Shown here piece after piece: positions 35,789 to 44,488 of a DNA stretch of 64,000 bases (within the stretch, counting starts at the first letter, position 1; each line of letters opens with the position of its first letter). The translations under genes and the position numbers were made by a program. Source of the stretch: Terracoccus sp. 273MFTsu3.1 (lineage in GTDB: Bacteria > Actinomycetota > Actinomycetes > Actinomycetales > Dermatophilaceae). The stretch lies in assembly GCF_000383675.1 (NCBI RefSeq), contig NZ_KB911822.1:248001-312000 (forward strand), in the 5' to 3' direction. The notes beneath the pieces were generated by a model that was not told where the DNA came from, made no database searches, and saw nothing but the letters and a program-made list of their open reading frames with translations.

Positions 35789-35839
35789 GGTCGTACCTTC
35801 CGAAAGTGTCTGGGGTGATGGGGGATTCGAGAACGCGTG

Positions 35840-37018
35840 TCAGCCGAGCGAGACGGACGCACCGTCGGCCGCCGCCGAGCGGGTGACCGCGTCGATGATG
35901 GCGAGGTCGCGCAGGCCGTCCGCGAAGGTCGCGACGGGCGGCAGGCCCTCGATGCCGGCGACCTGCTCGAGGAAGGCGCGGCACTGGTAGCCGAAGAGGT
36001 CGCCGACGCCGAAGGAGACGCCCGGGAAGTCCATCGGCAGGCCGCCCTTGACGTAGGGGTGGGCCGGGCCGGCGAGCACCTGGTTGTAGCCGTCGAGGCC
36101 GTCGTCGCGCAGCTTGCGGATGACGGAGAACTCGGCGGGACGGTCCATGTCCCACTTCGCGGCGCCGTGCTGGGCCATGAGGTCGAAGGCGAGCGAGTTG
36201 GCGTGCCCGGGGGCGATGCGCGAGATCGAGAACGTGCCGACGGCCCCGGACGCGAAGTGCGCGGTGAAGGTCGCGACATCGTCGTTCTCGACCGGCTCGC
36301 GCACGTCGGACAGCTCGGCCTTGGCGTGGCCGTACGTCGTGCCGAGTGGCACGGCACGCTCCTTCACCTTCGTCGTGAACGTCGCGCCACCCACGGAGAC
36401 CATGGGGCCGCAGAGGAACTCGGCGAGGTCGATGAGGTGGCTGCCGATGTCGGCGAGGGCTCCGGTGCCGGGACCGCCCTTGTAGCGCCACGCCATCGGG
36501 GTCTCGGAGCTGCGGGCGTAGTCGCACCAGTAGCGGCCGTTGAAGTGGCTCACCTCGCCGAGCTCGTCGCGGAGCAGGTCGCGGATGGCGGCGACGGCGG
36601 GCTGGCGGCGGTAGACGAACGCCGTGCCCGTCGCGAGGTCCGGGCGCTTCTCGGCGGCGGCGATCATGGCCCGGGCATCGTCGATGCTCGCCGCGATCGG
36701 CTTCTCGCAGAGCACGTGCTTGCCGGCGTCGAGGAGGGCCTCGACGATCTCGCGGTGCAGGTGGTTGGCGACGACGACGCTGACGACGTGGACGTCGTCG
36801 GCCGAGAGCAGCTCGCGCCAGTCGGTGCCGTGGCGCTCGTAGCCGTAGCGGGCGGCGGCGTCCTTGGCGACGGCCTCGTTCGCGTCGACGACGGCGGCAT
36901 ACCGGATGGGTGGCAGCGGCGGGTCGAAGAGCGTGGGGGCGGTGCGGTAGCCGGCGCAGTGCGCCCGCCCCGCCATGCCGGCGCCGATGACGGCGACGCC
37001 GATGTGTGACTGCGTCAT
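35840..37018 (-). CDS. Gfo/Idh/MocA family dehydrogenase
   Basis: The 392-residue protein has a Rossmann start IGVAVIGAGMAGRAHCAGY (GxGxxG), the EKP motif in VLCEKPIAAS, and DIGSHLIDLAEF with the catalytic-region histidine. The large C-terminal sheet domain includes ISRIAPGHANSLAFDL. Length matches glucoside 3-dehydrogenase or inositol-type members. ATG 37018 is selected because AGAGAGG lies upstream and the GxGxxG then begins at a normal distance; an open frame continues to 37057. First gene of a two-gene operon divergent from a LacI regulator. Confidence 0.9.
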   Translation of the reverse strand: MTQSHIGVAVIGAGMAGRAHCAGYRTAPTLFDPPLPPIRYAAVVDANEAVAKDAAARYGYERHGTDWRELLSADDVHVVSVVVANHLHREIVEALLDAGKHVLCEKPIAASIDDARAMIAAAEKRPDLATGTAFVYRRQPAVAAIRDLLRDELGEVSHFNGRYWCDYARSSETPMAWRYKGGPGTGALADIGSHLIDLAEFLCGPMVSVGGATFTTKVKERAVPLGTTYGHAKAELSDVREPVENDDVATFTAHFASGAVGTFSISRIAPGHANSLAFDLMAQHGAAKWDMDRPAEFSVIRKLRDDGLDGYNQVLAGPAHPYVKGGLPMDFPGVSFGVGDLFGYQCRAFLEQVAGIEGLPPVATFADGLRDLAIIDAVTRSAAADGASVSLG

Positions 37019-37065
37019 GGGATGTACCTCTCTGGACATCTCGATCGGGTTGGGCAACGAGCGGT

Positions 37066-37079
37066 TTAAAGCGCTTTAA
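37066..37079. promoter_or_regulatory. LacI-family operator
   Basis: TTAAAGCGCTTTAA is a perfect 14-bp palindrome with the central CG step typical of LacI/PurR sites. It lies between the divergent dehydrogenase and LacI genes, 48 bases before the dehydrogenase start. Confidence 0.8.
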
Positions 37080-37182
37080 GTTACGATGGCTCCAGTGTGC
37101 GGAGAGCCGCCCGCACCTGTCAACACTTTGTTCTGACAATCTGTCCTGAGTCCCTGCCGACCTCGCCACCCGAAGGAGCCGT

Positions 37183-38250
37183 ATGCCGTCCCGCCCCGCG
37201 CGCCCCCGCCTCGAGGACGTCGCCTCCCGCGCCGGCGTCAGCACGGCCTCGGCGTCGCTCGTCCTGCGCGGACGGCCGGGACCCGGTGCCGCGACGCGCG
37301 AGGCGGTGCTCGATGCTGCCCGTGAGCTCGGCTATCGCGCCGACCGCACCGCGAGCCTCCTGGCTCGGCGGCGCACCCAGCTGCTCGGCGTGACGATGGA
37401 CGTCAGCAGCACCTTCCACGGCGAGCTGCTCGAGGACCTCCAGGCCGCCGCCGACGACCGGGGATACGACATCGTCGTCAGCCCACTGACGCGCACCCGG
37501 GACGAGCGCCGTGCCGTCGAGTCCCTCCTCGACTTCCGCTGCGAGGCCCTGCTGCTGCTCGGTCCCCGGCTGCCCGACGCCGACCTCGCGGCCCTCGCCG
37601 AGGAGCACCACGTCGTGGCCATCGGCCGCCGGGCGCAGGCGGCCGGGGTCGACGTCGTGCGCGCGGCCGACGACGTCGGCGTCGGCCTTGCCGTCGAGCA
37701 CCTCTTCGGGCTCGGCCACCGGCACATCGCCTTCGTCGACGGGCCGCGCGGGCCGATCGCCACGCTGCGCCGGCAGGGCTACCGCCGCGCCCTGAAACGC
37801 CTGGGTCTCGCGGACGGGACGGTCGTCGTCGACGGCGGGGGAGACGAGGAGTCCGGCGCCCGCGCCGCCGCTGCCCTCCACCTCCCTCAATTGTCGAAGG
37901 AGGCTCCCGGTCGCGTGCGTATGCCGTCCGCCGTCGTCGCCTTCAACGACCGGGCGGCGCTCGGCCTCCTCGACCGCCTGCGGCGCGACGGTGTCGACGT
38001 GCCGGGGGACGTCTCGGTCGTCGGCTACGACGACAGCCTCATCGCCCGCCTCGCGACCGTCGACCTCACGAGCGTCAGCCAGATCCCCCAGGCGATGGCG
38101 ACGGCCGCGGTCGAGGCAGCGACGCAGCGACTCGACGCGGGGCGCACCGAGCCCGTCGAGCTCGTCCTCGAGCCGCAGCTCGTGGTCCGCGGCACGACGG
38201 CGCCGCGCGGTGACACGACGACCCGGCGCGGCGGCATACGCGAGCCGTGA
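37183..38250 (+). CDS. LacI family transcriptional regulator
   Basis: The 355-residue protein starts with the LacI DNA-binding helix-turn-helix (LEDVASRAGVSTASASLVLRG) and the hinge helix (RADRTASLLARRRTQLLGV). A periplasmic-binding-like effector domain follows (FNDRAALGLLDRLRRDGVDVPGDVSVVGYDDS). GAAGGAG precedes the ATG. It is divergent from the dehydrogenase/isomerase operon and separated from it by the palindrome at 37066, so it should repress that operon until a sugar is bound. Homologous to the regulator at 39757 but clearly distinct in sequence. Confidence 0.92.
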   Translation: MPSRPARPRLEDVASRAGVSTASASLVLRGRPGPGAATREAVLDAARELGYRADRTASLLARRRTQLLGVTMDVSSTFHGELLEDLQAAADDRGYDIVVSPLTRTRDERRAVESLLDFRCEALLLLGPRLPDADLAALAEEHHVVAIGRRAQAAGVDVVRAADDVGVGLAVEHLFGLGHRHIAFVDGPRGPIATLRRQGYRRALKRLGLADGTVVVDGGGDEESGARAAAALHLPQLSKEAPGRVRMPSAVVAFNDRAALGLLDRLRRDGVDVPGDVSVVGYDDSLIARLATVDLTSVSQIPQAMATAAVEAATQRLDAGRTEPVELVLEPQLVVRGTTAPRGDTTTRRGGIREP

Positions 38251-38287
38251 GGGCCCGCACGTCGGTGCCGCGGGCTACGGTCGCTTC

Positions 38288-38947
38288 ATGGCCGACAAGC
38301 TCACGCGTCAGGCGGCGTCCGACGCCCTCCCCACGTGGCGGTTCCTGCTCCAGCGGATGCACCTCACGGTGCGCGCGCCCGGCGTCGCGACGGCCTTCGA
38401 CTTCGTCGCGCGGGTCGGCGCCGTGGCGGCGCCGCTGGGCCGGCAGCCCGACCTCGACGTGCGCGGCGCCGTCGTGCACCTCGCCGTGTCGACCGAGCCC
38501 GCCGGTGGTGTCAGCGACGCCGACATCGCGGTCGGTCGGGCCGTCGACGCAGTGGTCGCCGAGATGGGGCTGACGTCGCAACCAGGCACGCTCACGGTCG
38601 TCGAGATCGCCATCGACGCCATGGACATCGATGCCGTCCGTCCCTTCTGGGACGCCGTCCTCGGATGGGACGTCATCGCCCGCGACGACGTGCAGGATCC
38701 GCTCCGCCTGGGCCCGGCCGTGTGGTTCCAGCAGATGGACGAGCCTCGGCCGCAGCGCAACCGGATCCACCTCGACGTCACCGTGGCCCACGACGAGGCG
38801 CCCGGACGCATCGAGCGGGCTCTGGCCGCGGGAGGGCACCTCGTGTCCGACTCGAGAGCGCCGGCGTTCTGGATCCTCGCCGACCCCGAGGGCAACGAGG
38901 CGTGCGTCTGCACGTGGCAGGGCCGCGACCCGGTCAAGGCGGACTGA
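38288..38947 (+). CDS. PCD-like domain fused to a VOC domain
   Basis: The 219-residue protein has an N-terminal half resembling pterin-4a-carbinolamine dehydratase (LPTWRFLLQRMHLTVRAPG, FDFVARVGAVAAPLGRQPDLDVRG, VSTEPAGGVSDADIAVGRAVDAV). The usual catalytic HH-P is replaced by RQ-P. The C-terminal half is a glyoxalase-like domain (EIAIDAMDIDAVRPFWDAVLGWDV; RIHLDVTVAHDEAPGRI; WILADPEGNEACVCTWQG). Fusions of this kind are known in actinobacteria, function unclear. TACGGT 6 bases before the ATG suggests a leaderless mRNA. It is probably not an active dehydratase. Confidence 0.75.
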   Translation: MADKLTRQAASDALPTWRFLLQRMHLTVRAPGVATAFDFVARVGAVAAPLGRQPDLDVRGAVVHLAVSTEPAGGVSDADIAVGRAVDAVVAEMGLTSQPGTLTVVEIAIDAMDIDAVRPFWDAVLGWDVIARDDVQDPLRLGPAVWFQQMDEPRPQRNRIHLDVTVAHDEAPGRIERALAAGGHLVSDSRAPAFWILADPEGNEACVCTWQGRDPVKAD

Positions 38948-38956
38948 CTCCCGCCG

Positions 38957-39745
38957 TCAGTGGGCCGTCGCGTCGGCGGCCGCGAGCGCGACGAGCTCGG
39001 CGATCTCCTCCGGGTGCGTGAAGAGGTTGTTGTGCGAGCCTCCGAGCAGTGACGTGCGCACGCTCGGTGCGCTCGCGGCGGACGAGGCGAGCCGGTCGAG
39101 CCACGTGACCGGCACGAAGGCGTCGCGCACCCCTGCCGTCACCGTCACGGGCACGGGCAGGTGTGCGATCCGCTCCTCGGGGGCGTCGTGCAGTCCCGAC
39201 TGGAGCATCGCGATGATGCCGGTGCGACCCCGGTAGACCTCCATCGCGTCGATCTGGTCGAGGCGGTCGTCGCGGTAGGCGAGGAGGGTGGCCAGGGCCA
39301 GTCGGCGCAGGCGACGTTGCTCGGGGGCGAAGGTCGTCCCGGCGAGCACGAGCGAGAAGTCGCGACGCCGGGCGCTGAGGGCGAGGGCGGCGGTCAGCGC
39401 GGCCTGCCCGCCCGTCGAGTGGCCGAGCACGACGACGGGGTGCCCGGTGGCCTGGGCCTCGATCCAGCGCGCCGCGGTCAGGCCCGCGGCGTGGATCGAC
39501 GGGCTCGTCGGCCGCGGCAGGTTGGAGCCGAAGCCGGGTAGGTCGAGCACGGTGCAGGCCAGGCCCCGGGCGACGATGGCCCGCGCGGTCGGCACCGTGT
39601 AGAACGGCAGCCCGAGGCCGGGGAGGACGACGACGAGCGGTGTCGTGCGCGGCGCTTCGCCCCCGAGAGCCAACGACCGCACGACGTGGCCACGGAGGCT
39701 CGTGAACTGCACGCGCACGTCCGGCCCGACGTCGCGACCGAGCAC
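38957..39745 (-). CDS. Alpha/beta hydrolase
   Basis: The 262-residue protein has LVVVLPGLGLPFY (oxyanion region), the nucleophile elbow VVLGHSTGGQAA, an acid in VTAGVRDAFVPVTW and the histidine in LLGGSHNNLFTHPEE, a full Ser-Asp-His triad. The start is GTG 39745, 11 bases after the LacI stop, with GAGG upstream. It is the second gene of an operon behind the LacI regulator, which suggests a role in the same carbohydrate route, perhaps ester or lactone cleavage, but this is inference. Confidence 0.82.
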   Translation of the reverse strand: MLGRDVGPDVRVQFTSLRGHVVRSLALGGEAPRTTPLVVVLPGLGLPFYTVPTARAIVARGLACTVLDLPGFGSNLPRPTSPSIHAAGLTAARWIEAQATGHPVVVLGHSTGGQAALTAALALSARRRDFSLVLAGTTFAPEQRRLRRLALATLLAYRDDRLDQIDAMEVYRGRTGIIAMLQSGLHDAPEERIAHLPVPVTVTAGVRDAFVPVTWLDRLASSAASAPSVRTSLLGGSHNNLFTHPEEIAELVALAAADATAH

Positions 39746-39756
39746 GTCACGCGGCC

Positions 39757-40797
39757 TCACGAGCGCGCGCCGTGGCGCGTGGCCGGAGCCGTGCTGGCAC
39801 GCACGACCAGCTCGGGCTCGATGACCACCGGGGCGGGTGGCGTCGTGCCGGAACCCCGGTCCGAGGACCCGCCGTCGAGCCGGTCGGCCAAGGTGCGCAC
39901 GGTCTCGGCGCCGAGCCGCTCGGCGTCCTGGCGCACCGTCGTCAGGGCCACGTGCGGGTAGCCGGCCTCGGTGATGTCGTCGAAGCCGACGACGGACACG
40001 TCGCCGGGCACGTGGAGCCCGGCCTGCCGCACCACGTCGACGAAGCCGATCGCGCAGCGGTCGTTGAAGGCCGCGACGGCCGTGGGACGTTCGCGCGGGC
40101 CGAGCCCGAGGAAGGTGCGGGCTGCTTCGGCGCCCTCGAGCTCGGTGACGCCGCCGGTCAGGACGACCTCGGTGAGGGTCGGTGAGCGGCGCATCGCCGT
40201 GCGGTAGCCGCGTCGCCGCTCGGCCGCGCCCGCGGTTCGACCGCCGTCGAGGAGGGCGATCCGCCGGTGGCCGAGGCCATGGAGGTGCTCGACCGACAGG
40301 CGCAGCCCGGCGGCGTCGTCGGTGCGCACGACGCCGACCTCGCCGCGGGCGACGGGTCTCAGGACGCTGACGACCGGAAGGCGGGCGGCAAGTCGCTCGA
40401 GCCGGGCCGTGTCCTGGCTGCTGCCGAGCAGGATAATGCCCTCGCACCGCTCGGCGAGCAGGGTCTCCACCGCGGCCGCCTCCGAGCGCGACGGCGTGAC
40501 GCCGCTGAGCACGAGCTCGTAGCCCGCCGCGTCGGCGTGCGTGTAGAGGCTCTCGAGGAGATCGCCGTGGAAGGCGTGGCCCACGCTGAACGTCACACCG
40601 AGCGTGCGGGTGCGGCTGCTGCCGAGACGGCTGGCGCGCGTGTCCGGGCGGTAGTCGAGCTCGCGCGCAGCGGCGAGGACCCGCTCGCGGGTCGCCTCCG
40701 ACGCGCCGGCGACACCGCGGAAGACGATCGACACGAGGGCGCGCGAGACCCCGGCACGTGCGGCGACGTGCTCCATCGTGACCCTCTCGCTGCCCAC
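39757..40797 (-). CDS. LacI family transcriptional regulator
   Basis: The 346-residue protein has an N-terminal helix-turn-helix (TMEHVAARAGVSRALVSIVFRG), a hinge (DTRASRLGSSRTRTLGVTF) and a sugar-binding-type domain (FNDRCAIGFVDVVRQAGLHVPGDVSVVGFDDI). GTG 40797 is the start. It faces the inositol-type dehydrogenase gene at 40914, with two operator copies between. It therefore probably represses both itself and the divergent pair of catabolic genes. Confidence 0.92.
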   Translation of the reverse strand: MGSERVTMEHVAARAGVSRALVSIVFRGVAGASEATRERVLAAARELDYRPDTRASRLGSSRTRTLGVTFSVGHAFHGDLLESLYTHADAAGYELVLSGVTPSRSEAAAVETLLAERCEGIILLGSSQDTARLERLAARLPVVSVLRPVARGEVGVVRTDDAAGLRLSVEHLHGLGHRRIALLDGGRTAGAAERRRGYRTAMRRSPTLTEVVLTGGVTELEGAEAARTFLGLGPRERPTAVAAFNDRCAIGFVDVVRQAGLHVPGDVSVVGFDDITEAGYPHVALTTVRQDAERLGAETVRTLADRLDGGSSDRGSGTTPPAPVVIEPELVVRASTAPATRHGARS

Positions 40798-40806
40798 GTC
40801 GCGACT

Positions 40807-40890
40807 CTAGAGCGCTCCATGAGGGTCGGCCAGCCCTTGACCGGCGTGGCGGTGGACCGGTTCAATAAGTCCCAAACTAGAGCGCTCTAG
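40807..40890. promoter_or_regulatory. Two LacI-type operators between divergent genes
   Basis: CTAGAGCGCTCTAG at 40877-40890 is a perfect 14-bp palindrome. CTAGAGCGCTCCAT at 40807-40820 shares its first 11 bases. The two are 70 bp apart, close to a whole number of helical turns, one near each start codon. Confidence 0.8.
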
Positions 40891-40913
40891 TACCGATCTG
40901 CGAAGGAGCAGCC

Positions 40914-41954
40914 ATGACGCGCATCGAACCGGTCCGAATCGGTCTCATCGGGGCCGGCCGCATCGGCACCCACCACGCCACGACGCTGGCTCGGAGGCTC
41001 GGCGAGGCCGAGCTCGTCGCCGTCGCCGACCCCCGCGCCGCGGCGGCCGAACGTCTGGGTGAGGAGCTCGGCGTCGACTGGCTCACCGACCCGCAGGCCC
41101 TCATCGACGACCCACGGGTCGAGGCGGTCGCCATCACGTGCGCCAGCACGGCGCACGCCGCGCTCGTCGTCGCTGCCGCGGAGGCCGGCAAGGCCGTCTT
41201 CGTCGAGAAGCCGATGGCGATGACCCTGGCCGACGCCGACCGCGCCGTCTCCGCGGCCGAAGCTGCCGGCATACCTCTGCAGGTGGGGTTCAACCGGCGC
41301 TTCGCCCGCGACTTCGCTGCCGCCCACGAGACCGTCGCCGCCGGCGGCATCGGGACACCGCAGCTGATCCGCTCGCTCACCCGCGACCCGGGTCTCGCCG
41401 ACCCGGCCGGAGTGCCGCCGTGGACGATCTTCACCCAGACGCTCATCCACGACTTCGACGCGCTCAGCTGGTTCAACCCCGGCGCGACGGCCGTCGAGGT
41501 CTCCGTCATGGCGGACGCGCTCGTCGAACCCGACTTCAAGGACGCCGGCCTGCTCGACACCGCCGTCGTGACCATCCGCTACGACAACGGCGCGATCGCC
41601 GTCGCAGAGGCGAGCTTCTCGGCCGCCTACGGCTACGACGTGCGCGCCGAGGTCTTCGGCTCGGCCGGCATGGTCACCGCCGGCAGCCCAGCCCACCTCA
41701 GCACGGCGCACTGGGGTGCGGCGGGGATGGCGAGCCCGACGGCCCGCGCCGACACCGACCTCTTCACCGACGCGTATGCCGCCGAGCTCGCGGCCTTCTG
41801 CGCCGCGGTCCGCGCCGGCGGCCCCACGCATGTCGGTGGCGAGGACGCCCGCGCCGCGCTGCGGATCGCGCTCGCCTGCATCGAGGCCGTCGAGACCGGC
41901 GGCACGGTGACGATCCGCGACACTGACCGCGTGGCGACCGGGGCGGGTGCCTGA
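40914..41954 (+). CDS. Inositol 2-dehydrogenase-like Gfo/Idh/MocA protein
   Basis: The 346-residue protein has a clean Rossmann start VRIGLIGAGRIGTHHATTLA, EKP in VFVEKPMAMT, the GFNRRFARDF element characteristic of IolG, and LIHDFDALSWF with the catalytic histidine-aspartate region. Length and motif set fit inositol 2-dehydrogenase better than the other two family members in the window. GAAGGAG precedes the ATG. Its TGA overlaps the ATG of the following isomerase gene (TGATG), so they are coupled. It lies under the double LacI operator. Confidence 0.9.
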   Translation: MTRIEPVRIGLIGAGRIGTHHATTLARRLGEAELVAVADPRAAAAERLGEELGVDWLTDPQALIDDPRVEAVAITCASTAHAALVVAAAEAGKAVFVEKPMAMTLADADRAVSAAEAAGIPLQVGFNRRFARDFAAAHETVAAGGIGTPQLIRSLTRDPGLADPAGVPPWTIFTQTLIHDFDALSWFNPGATAVEVSVMADALVEPDFKDAGLLDTAVVTIRYDNGAIAVAEASFSAAYGYDVRAEVFGSAGMVTAGSPAHLSTAHWGAAGMASPTARADTDLFTDAYAAELAAFCAAVRAGGPTHVGGEDARAALRIALACIEAVETGGTVTIRDTDRVATGAGA

Positions 41955-42745
41955 TGGCGACCCCGTTCACGCTCGCCGTGAGCGCCGAGATGGTCTACCT
42001 CGACCTGCCCTTCGCCGAGCGGGTGCGCCGCATCCACGGGCTCGGCTTCCAGGTCGAGATCTGGGACTGGACGCGCCACGACGTCGACGAGCTCGTCGCC
42101 CTGCGTGACGAGGGCGTCGTCTACTCGTCGATGACGGGCTACGTCCGCGGCCGGCTCGGCGACGCGGAGGGGGCCGACGAGCTGCTCGCGACCGCCGCCG
42201 AGTCGGTCCCGGTGGCGCGGCGGCTCGGCATCCCGCGGCTCAACCTCCACGGCACGGGCCTCGACGACCGGGGCCTGCCGGTGCGGCCCGAGCCCGTCGC
42301 GACCGGGCCGATGTGGCTGACCGCCGAGCGCACCCTGGGGCGGATCGCCGAGCTGGGGGAGCGCGAGGACGTGACGTTCGTGCTCGAGAACCTCAACACC
42401 GCCGTCGACCACCCCGGCGTGCCCTTCGCGACCGCCGCCGACTGCCTGGCGCTCGTCGCGGCCGTCGACAGTCCGCACCTCAAGCTGATGCTCGACCTCT
42501 ACCACGCCCAGATCGGCGAGGGGAACCTCATCGAGCTCTGCCGCCGGGCGTTGCCGCACATCGGCGAGATCCAGGTGGCGGACGTGCCCGGCCGGTGCGA
42601 GCCCGGCACCGGCGAGATCGCCTACCCGGCCGTCGCGAGGGCCCTCGCCGAGATGGGCTACACCGGTCCGGTGGGTCTCGAGGGCTTCGCCTCCGGCGAC
42701 GACGAGCTCGCACTGCAACGCTTCCGCGACGCCTTCACCCCCTGA
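41954..42745 (+). CDS. Hydroxypyruvate isomerase-like TIM barrel
   Basis: The 263-residue protein shows the Hyi/AP-endonuclease-2 fold: LAVSAEMVYLDLPFAERVRRIHGLGFQVEIWDW, then FVLENLNTAVDHPGVPF (metal-site glutamate), LKLMLDLYHAQIGEGN (Asp and His ligands) and VGLEGFASGDDELA (last glutamate). Ligand spacing matches hydroxypyruvate isomerase and related keto-sugar isomerases. Start overlaps the stop of the dehydrogenase gene. Together they would oxidise and then isomerise an inositol-like sugar. Confidence 0.88.
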   Translation: MATPFTLAVSAEMVYLDLPFAERVRRIHGLGFQVEIWDWTRHDVDELVALRDEGVVYSSMTGYVRGRLGDAEGADELLATAAESVPVARRLGIPRLNLHGTGLDDRGLPVRPEPVATGPMWLTAERTLGRIAELGEREDVTFVLENLNTAVDHPGVPFATAADCLALVAAVDSPHLKLMLDLYHAQIGEGNLIELCRRALPHIGEIQVADVPGRCEPGTGEIAYPAVARALAEMGYTGPVGLEGFASGDDELALQRFRDAFTP

Positions 42746-42746
42746 G

Positions 42747-43604
42747 TCAGCCGCGCCCGCCCGCGCCGATCCCGTCGGGGAGGATGCCGCTGCCGAGCGC
42801 GGCCGCCCGGAGCGGCGCGGCCAGCTCGGCGACCCGGCGCGTGCCCTCGAGCCCCAGGTGAACCCAGCCCTCCAGCGACATCCGGTCCGTCTCGTGCTCG
42901 AGGTCCTGGCGGAAGGCGAGCCCCTCCTCGGTGAGCGCGTCCCCGTCGACGAGCCCCCGCTCGGTGAGCCGCTCGACGCCGGCGGCCCACTCGTCGTCCG
43001 ACCAGCCGCGGCTCGACCGCATGAAGCCGGTGGTGCCGGAGAAGAGCCCGCCGACGACGACCGACTCGACGGGGTCGAGCCCGGCGCGGAGCAGCGCTGC
43101 CACGTGACCGTCCCCGCGGTGCTCGCGGATGAGGGTCGAGGCGTGCCAGAGCGCGAGCCGCGGCTCGTCGGGCCACGCGAGCCCGGCGTGGGCGGCGTAC
43201 AGCGGGCGTCCGGGGGCCGTGAGGCCCGCGCAGACGGTGCGGGCGAGGTCGAGCAGCTCGGTGACGTCGGTGTCGCCGACGACGCGATCGAGCACGGCGG
43301 TCATGCCGGCGCGACGGGCCCGCTGCACCTGCTCGGGGCTCGCCACCGCCCACGACGAGGGCAGGGCCTTGGCGTGCAGCCACGGTGCGAAGACGTAGAA
43401 CGTCGCGGTCGGGACCTCGGGCCCGACCGCCCCGAAGGCGGCCGACCGCGCGGCGAAGTAGCTGAGGCGCGGGTGCAGGCCGAGGGCGACATAGGCGTCG
43501 CGCACCTCGTCGGCGAAGTAGCCGAGCACGTGGAGCGTCTCGAGACCTCCCCAGGCCCGCCGGGAGGCACGGATGAGATCGAGGTCGTCGGCGTCGTGGC
43601 TCAT
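42747..43604 (-). CDS. SCO6745-like helical protein
   Basis: The 285-residue protein is predicted mostly helical, beginning DLDLIRASRRAWGGLETLHVLGYFADEVRDAYVALGL. It has an all-alpha arrangement seen in the SCO6745 family, whose C-terminal part (WSDDEWAAGVERLTERGLVDGDALTEEGLAFRQDLEHETD) looks like a winged helix. Function unknown. ATG 43604 is chosen because TAGGGT stands exactly 7 bases before it, the leaderless geometry; the GTG at 43613 overlaps that hexamer. It is convergent with the isomerase gene by one base. Confidence 0.75.
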   Translation of the reverse strand: MSHDADDLDLIRASRRAWGGLETLHVLGYFADEVRDAYVALGLHPRLSYFAARSAAFGAVGPEVPTATFYVFAPWLHAKALPSSWAVASPEQVQRARRAGMTAVLDRVVGDTDVTELLDLARTVCAGLTAPGRPLYAAHAGLAWPDEPRLALWHASTLIREHRGDGHVAALLRAGLDPVESVVVGGLFSGTTGFMRSSRGWSDDEWAAGVERLTERGLVDGDALTEEGLAFRQDLEHETDRMSLEGWVHLGLEGTRRVAELAAPLRAAALGSGILPDGIGAGGRG

Positions 43605-43637
43605 GACGAGCACCCTAGGACGCGCGCCGGGGGAGCC

Positions 43638-44372
43638 TCAGCGGACGACGAGGGCGAGCGCCGACACGATGGTCGCGGCGAGCACGAGCTGGTCGAAGCG
43701 GGTCTGGCTGAGGCGCCGTGCCGTGTGCAGCCCCACCCACGTGCCGACGAGGACGAGCGGAGCGAGCAGGGCTGTGCGCCAGAGGGTCTCGACGCTGAAG
43801 AGACCGAGTCCGATGCTGAAGGGCAGCTTGCAGAGGTTGACGCCGAAGAAGAAGAGCGCGCCCGTGCCGAGGAAGCGGCGCTTCTCGACCCCCTGCGCGA
43901 CGAGGTAGAGCGTCATGACCGGGCCGGCAGCGTTCGCCGTCATCGTCGCGAAGCCCGCGGCCGCTCCCGTGCCGAGCGCGGCGGCGCGTGAGGAGCCGAC
44001 CCGGGCCGTGTCGGGGGAGCGCCACGTGAGGACGAGCTGGAGCGCCGCGAGGACGAGGAGGAGGCCGCCGATGGCGCGACGCAGCGTCGCGTCGTCGACC
44101 CAGGAGAGGAAGAGGGCGCCGAGGGCGAGTCCGGGCAGCACGGCCGGGATGAGCCGCTTCAGCAGTCCGAGGTCGGCGTCGCGGCGGTAGTGCCACACGG
44201 CGACGACGTCACCGATGAGGAGCAGCAGCAGGATCGCCGCCGTCGACTCCTTCGTCGGGAGCACGAAGGCGAAGATCGCGATGGAGATGCTCGCGACGCC
44301 GCCGATGGCCGTCTTGGCGAAGCCGATGAGCAGCGCGGCGACCCCGAGCAGTGCCAGCGACGTCACGGTCAT
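43638..44372 (-). CDS. Sulfite exporter TauE/SafE family permease
   Basis: The 244-residue protein has the usual eight hydrophobic helices of the family, with the repeated sequence marks GFAKTAIGGVASISIAIFAFVLP near the start and GFATMTANAAGPVMTLYLVAQG in the second half. Members move sulfite, sulfoacetate or related organic anions out of the cell, but the substrate is unknown here. TACGCT lies 8 bases before the ATG with no ribosome binding site, so the leader would be one or two bases. Confidence 0.87.
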   Translation of the reverse strand: MTVTSLALLGVAALLIGFAKTAIGGVASISIAIFAFVLPTKESTAAILLLLLIGDVVAVWHYRRDADLGLLKRLIPAVLPGLALGALFLSWVDDATLRRAIGGLLLVLAALQLVLTWRSPDTARVGSSRAAALGTGAAAGFATMTANAAGPVMTLYLVAQGVEKRRFLGTGALFFFGVNLCKLPFSIGLGLFSVETLWRTALLAPLVLVGTWVGLHTARRLSQTRFDQLVLAATIVSALALVVR

Positions 44373-44433
44373 GGCATCGGAGCGTAGGCCGCCGCGGCCG
44401 GGCGCGTCCGTCCGTCCACGGCATACGGCTTCG

Positions 44434-44488
44434 GTCAGACACCGGTCAGACGTCGGGTCAGGCGCCGGGTCAGACGGCGGGTCAGACC
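44434..44488. repeat. Five-unit 12-bp tandem repeat at the end of the MarR gene
   Basis: GTCAG recurs at 44434, 44445, 44457, 44469 and 44481 with the surrounding units close to GGGTCAGACGCC. The last unit contains the stop codon of the minus-strand MarR gene, and each unit offers a minus-strand TGA. Confidence 0.7.
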
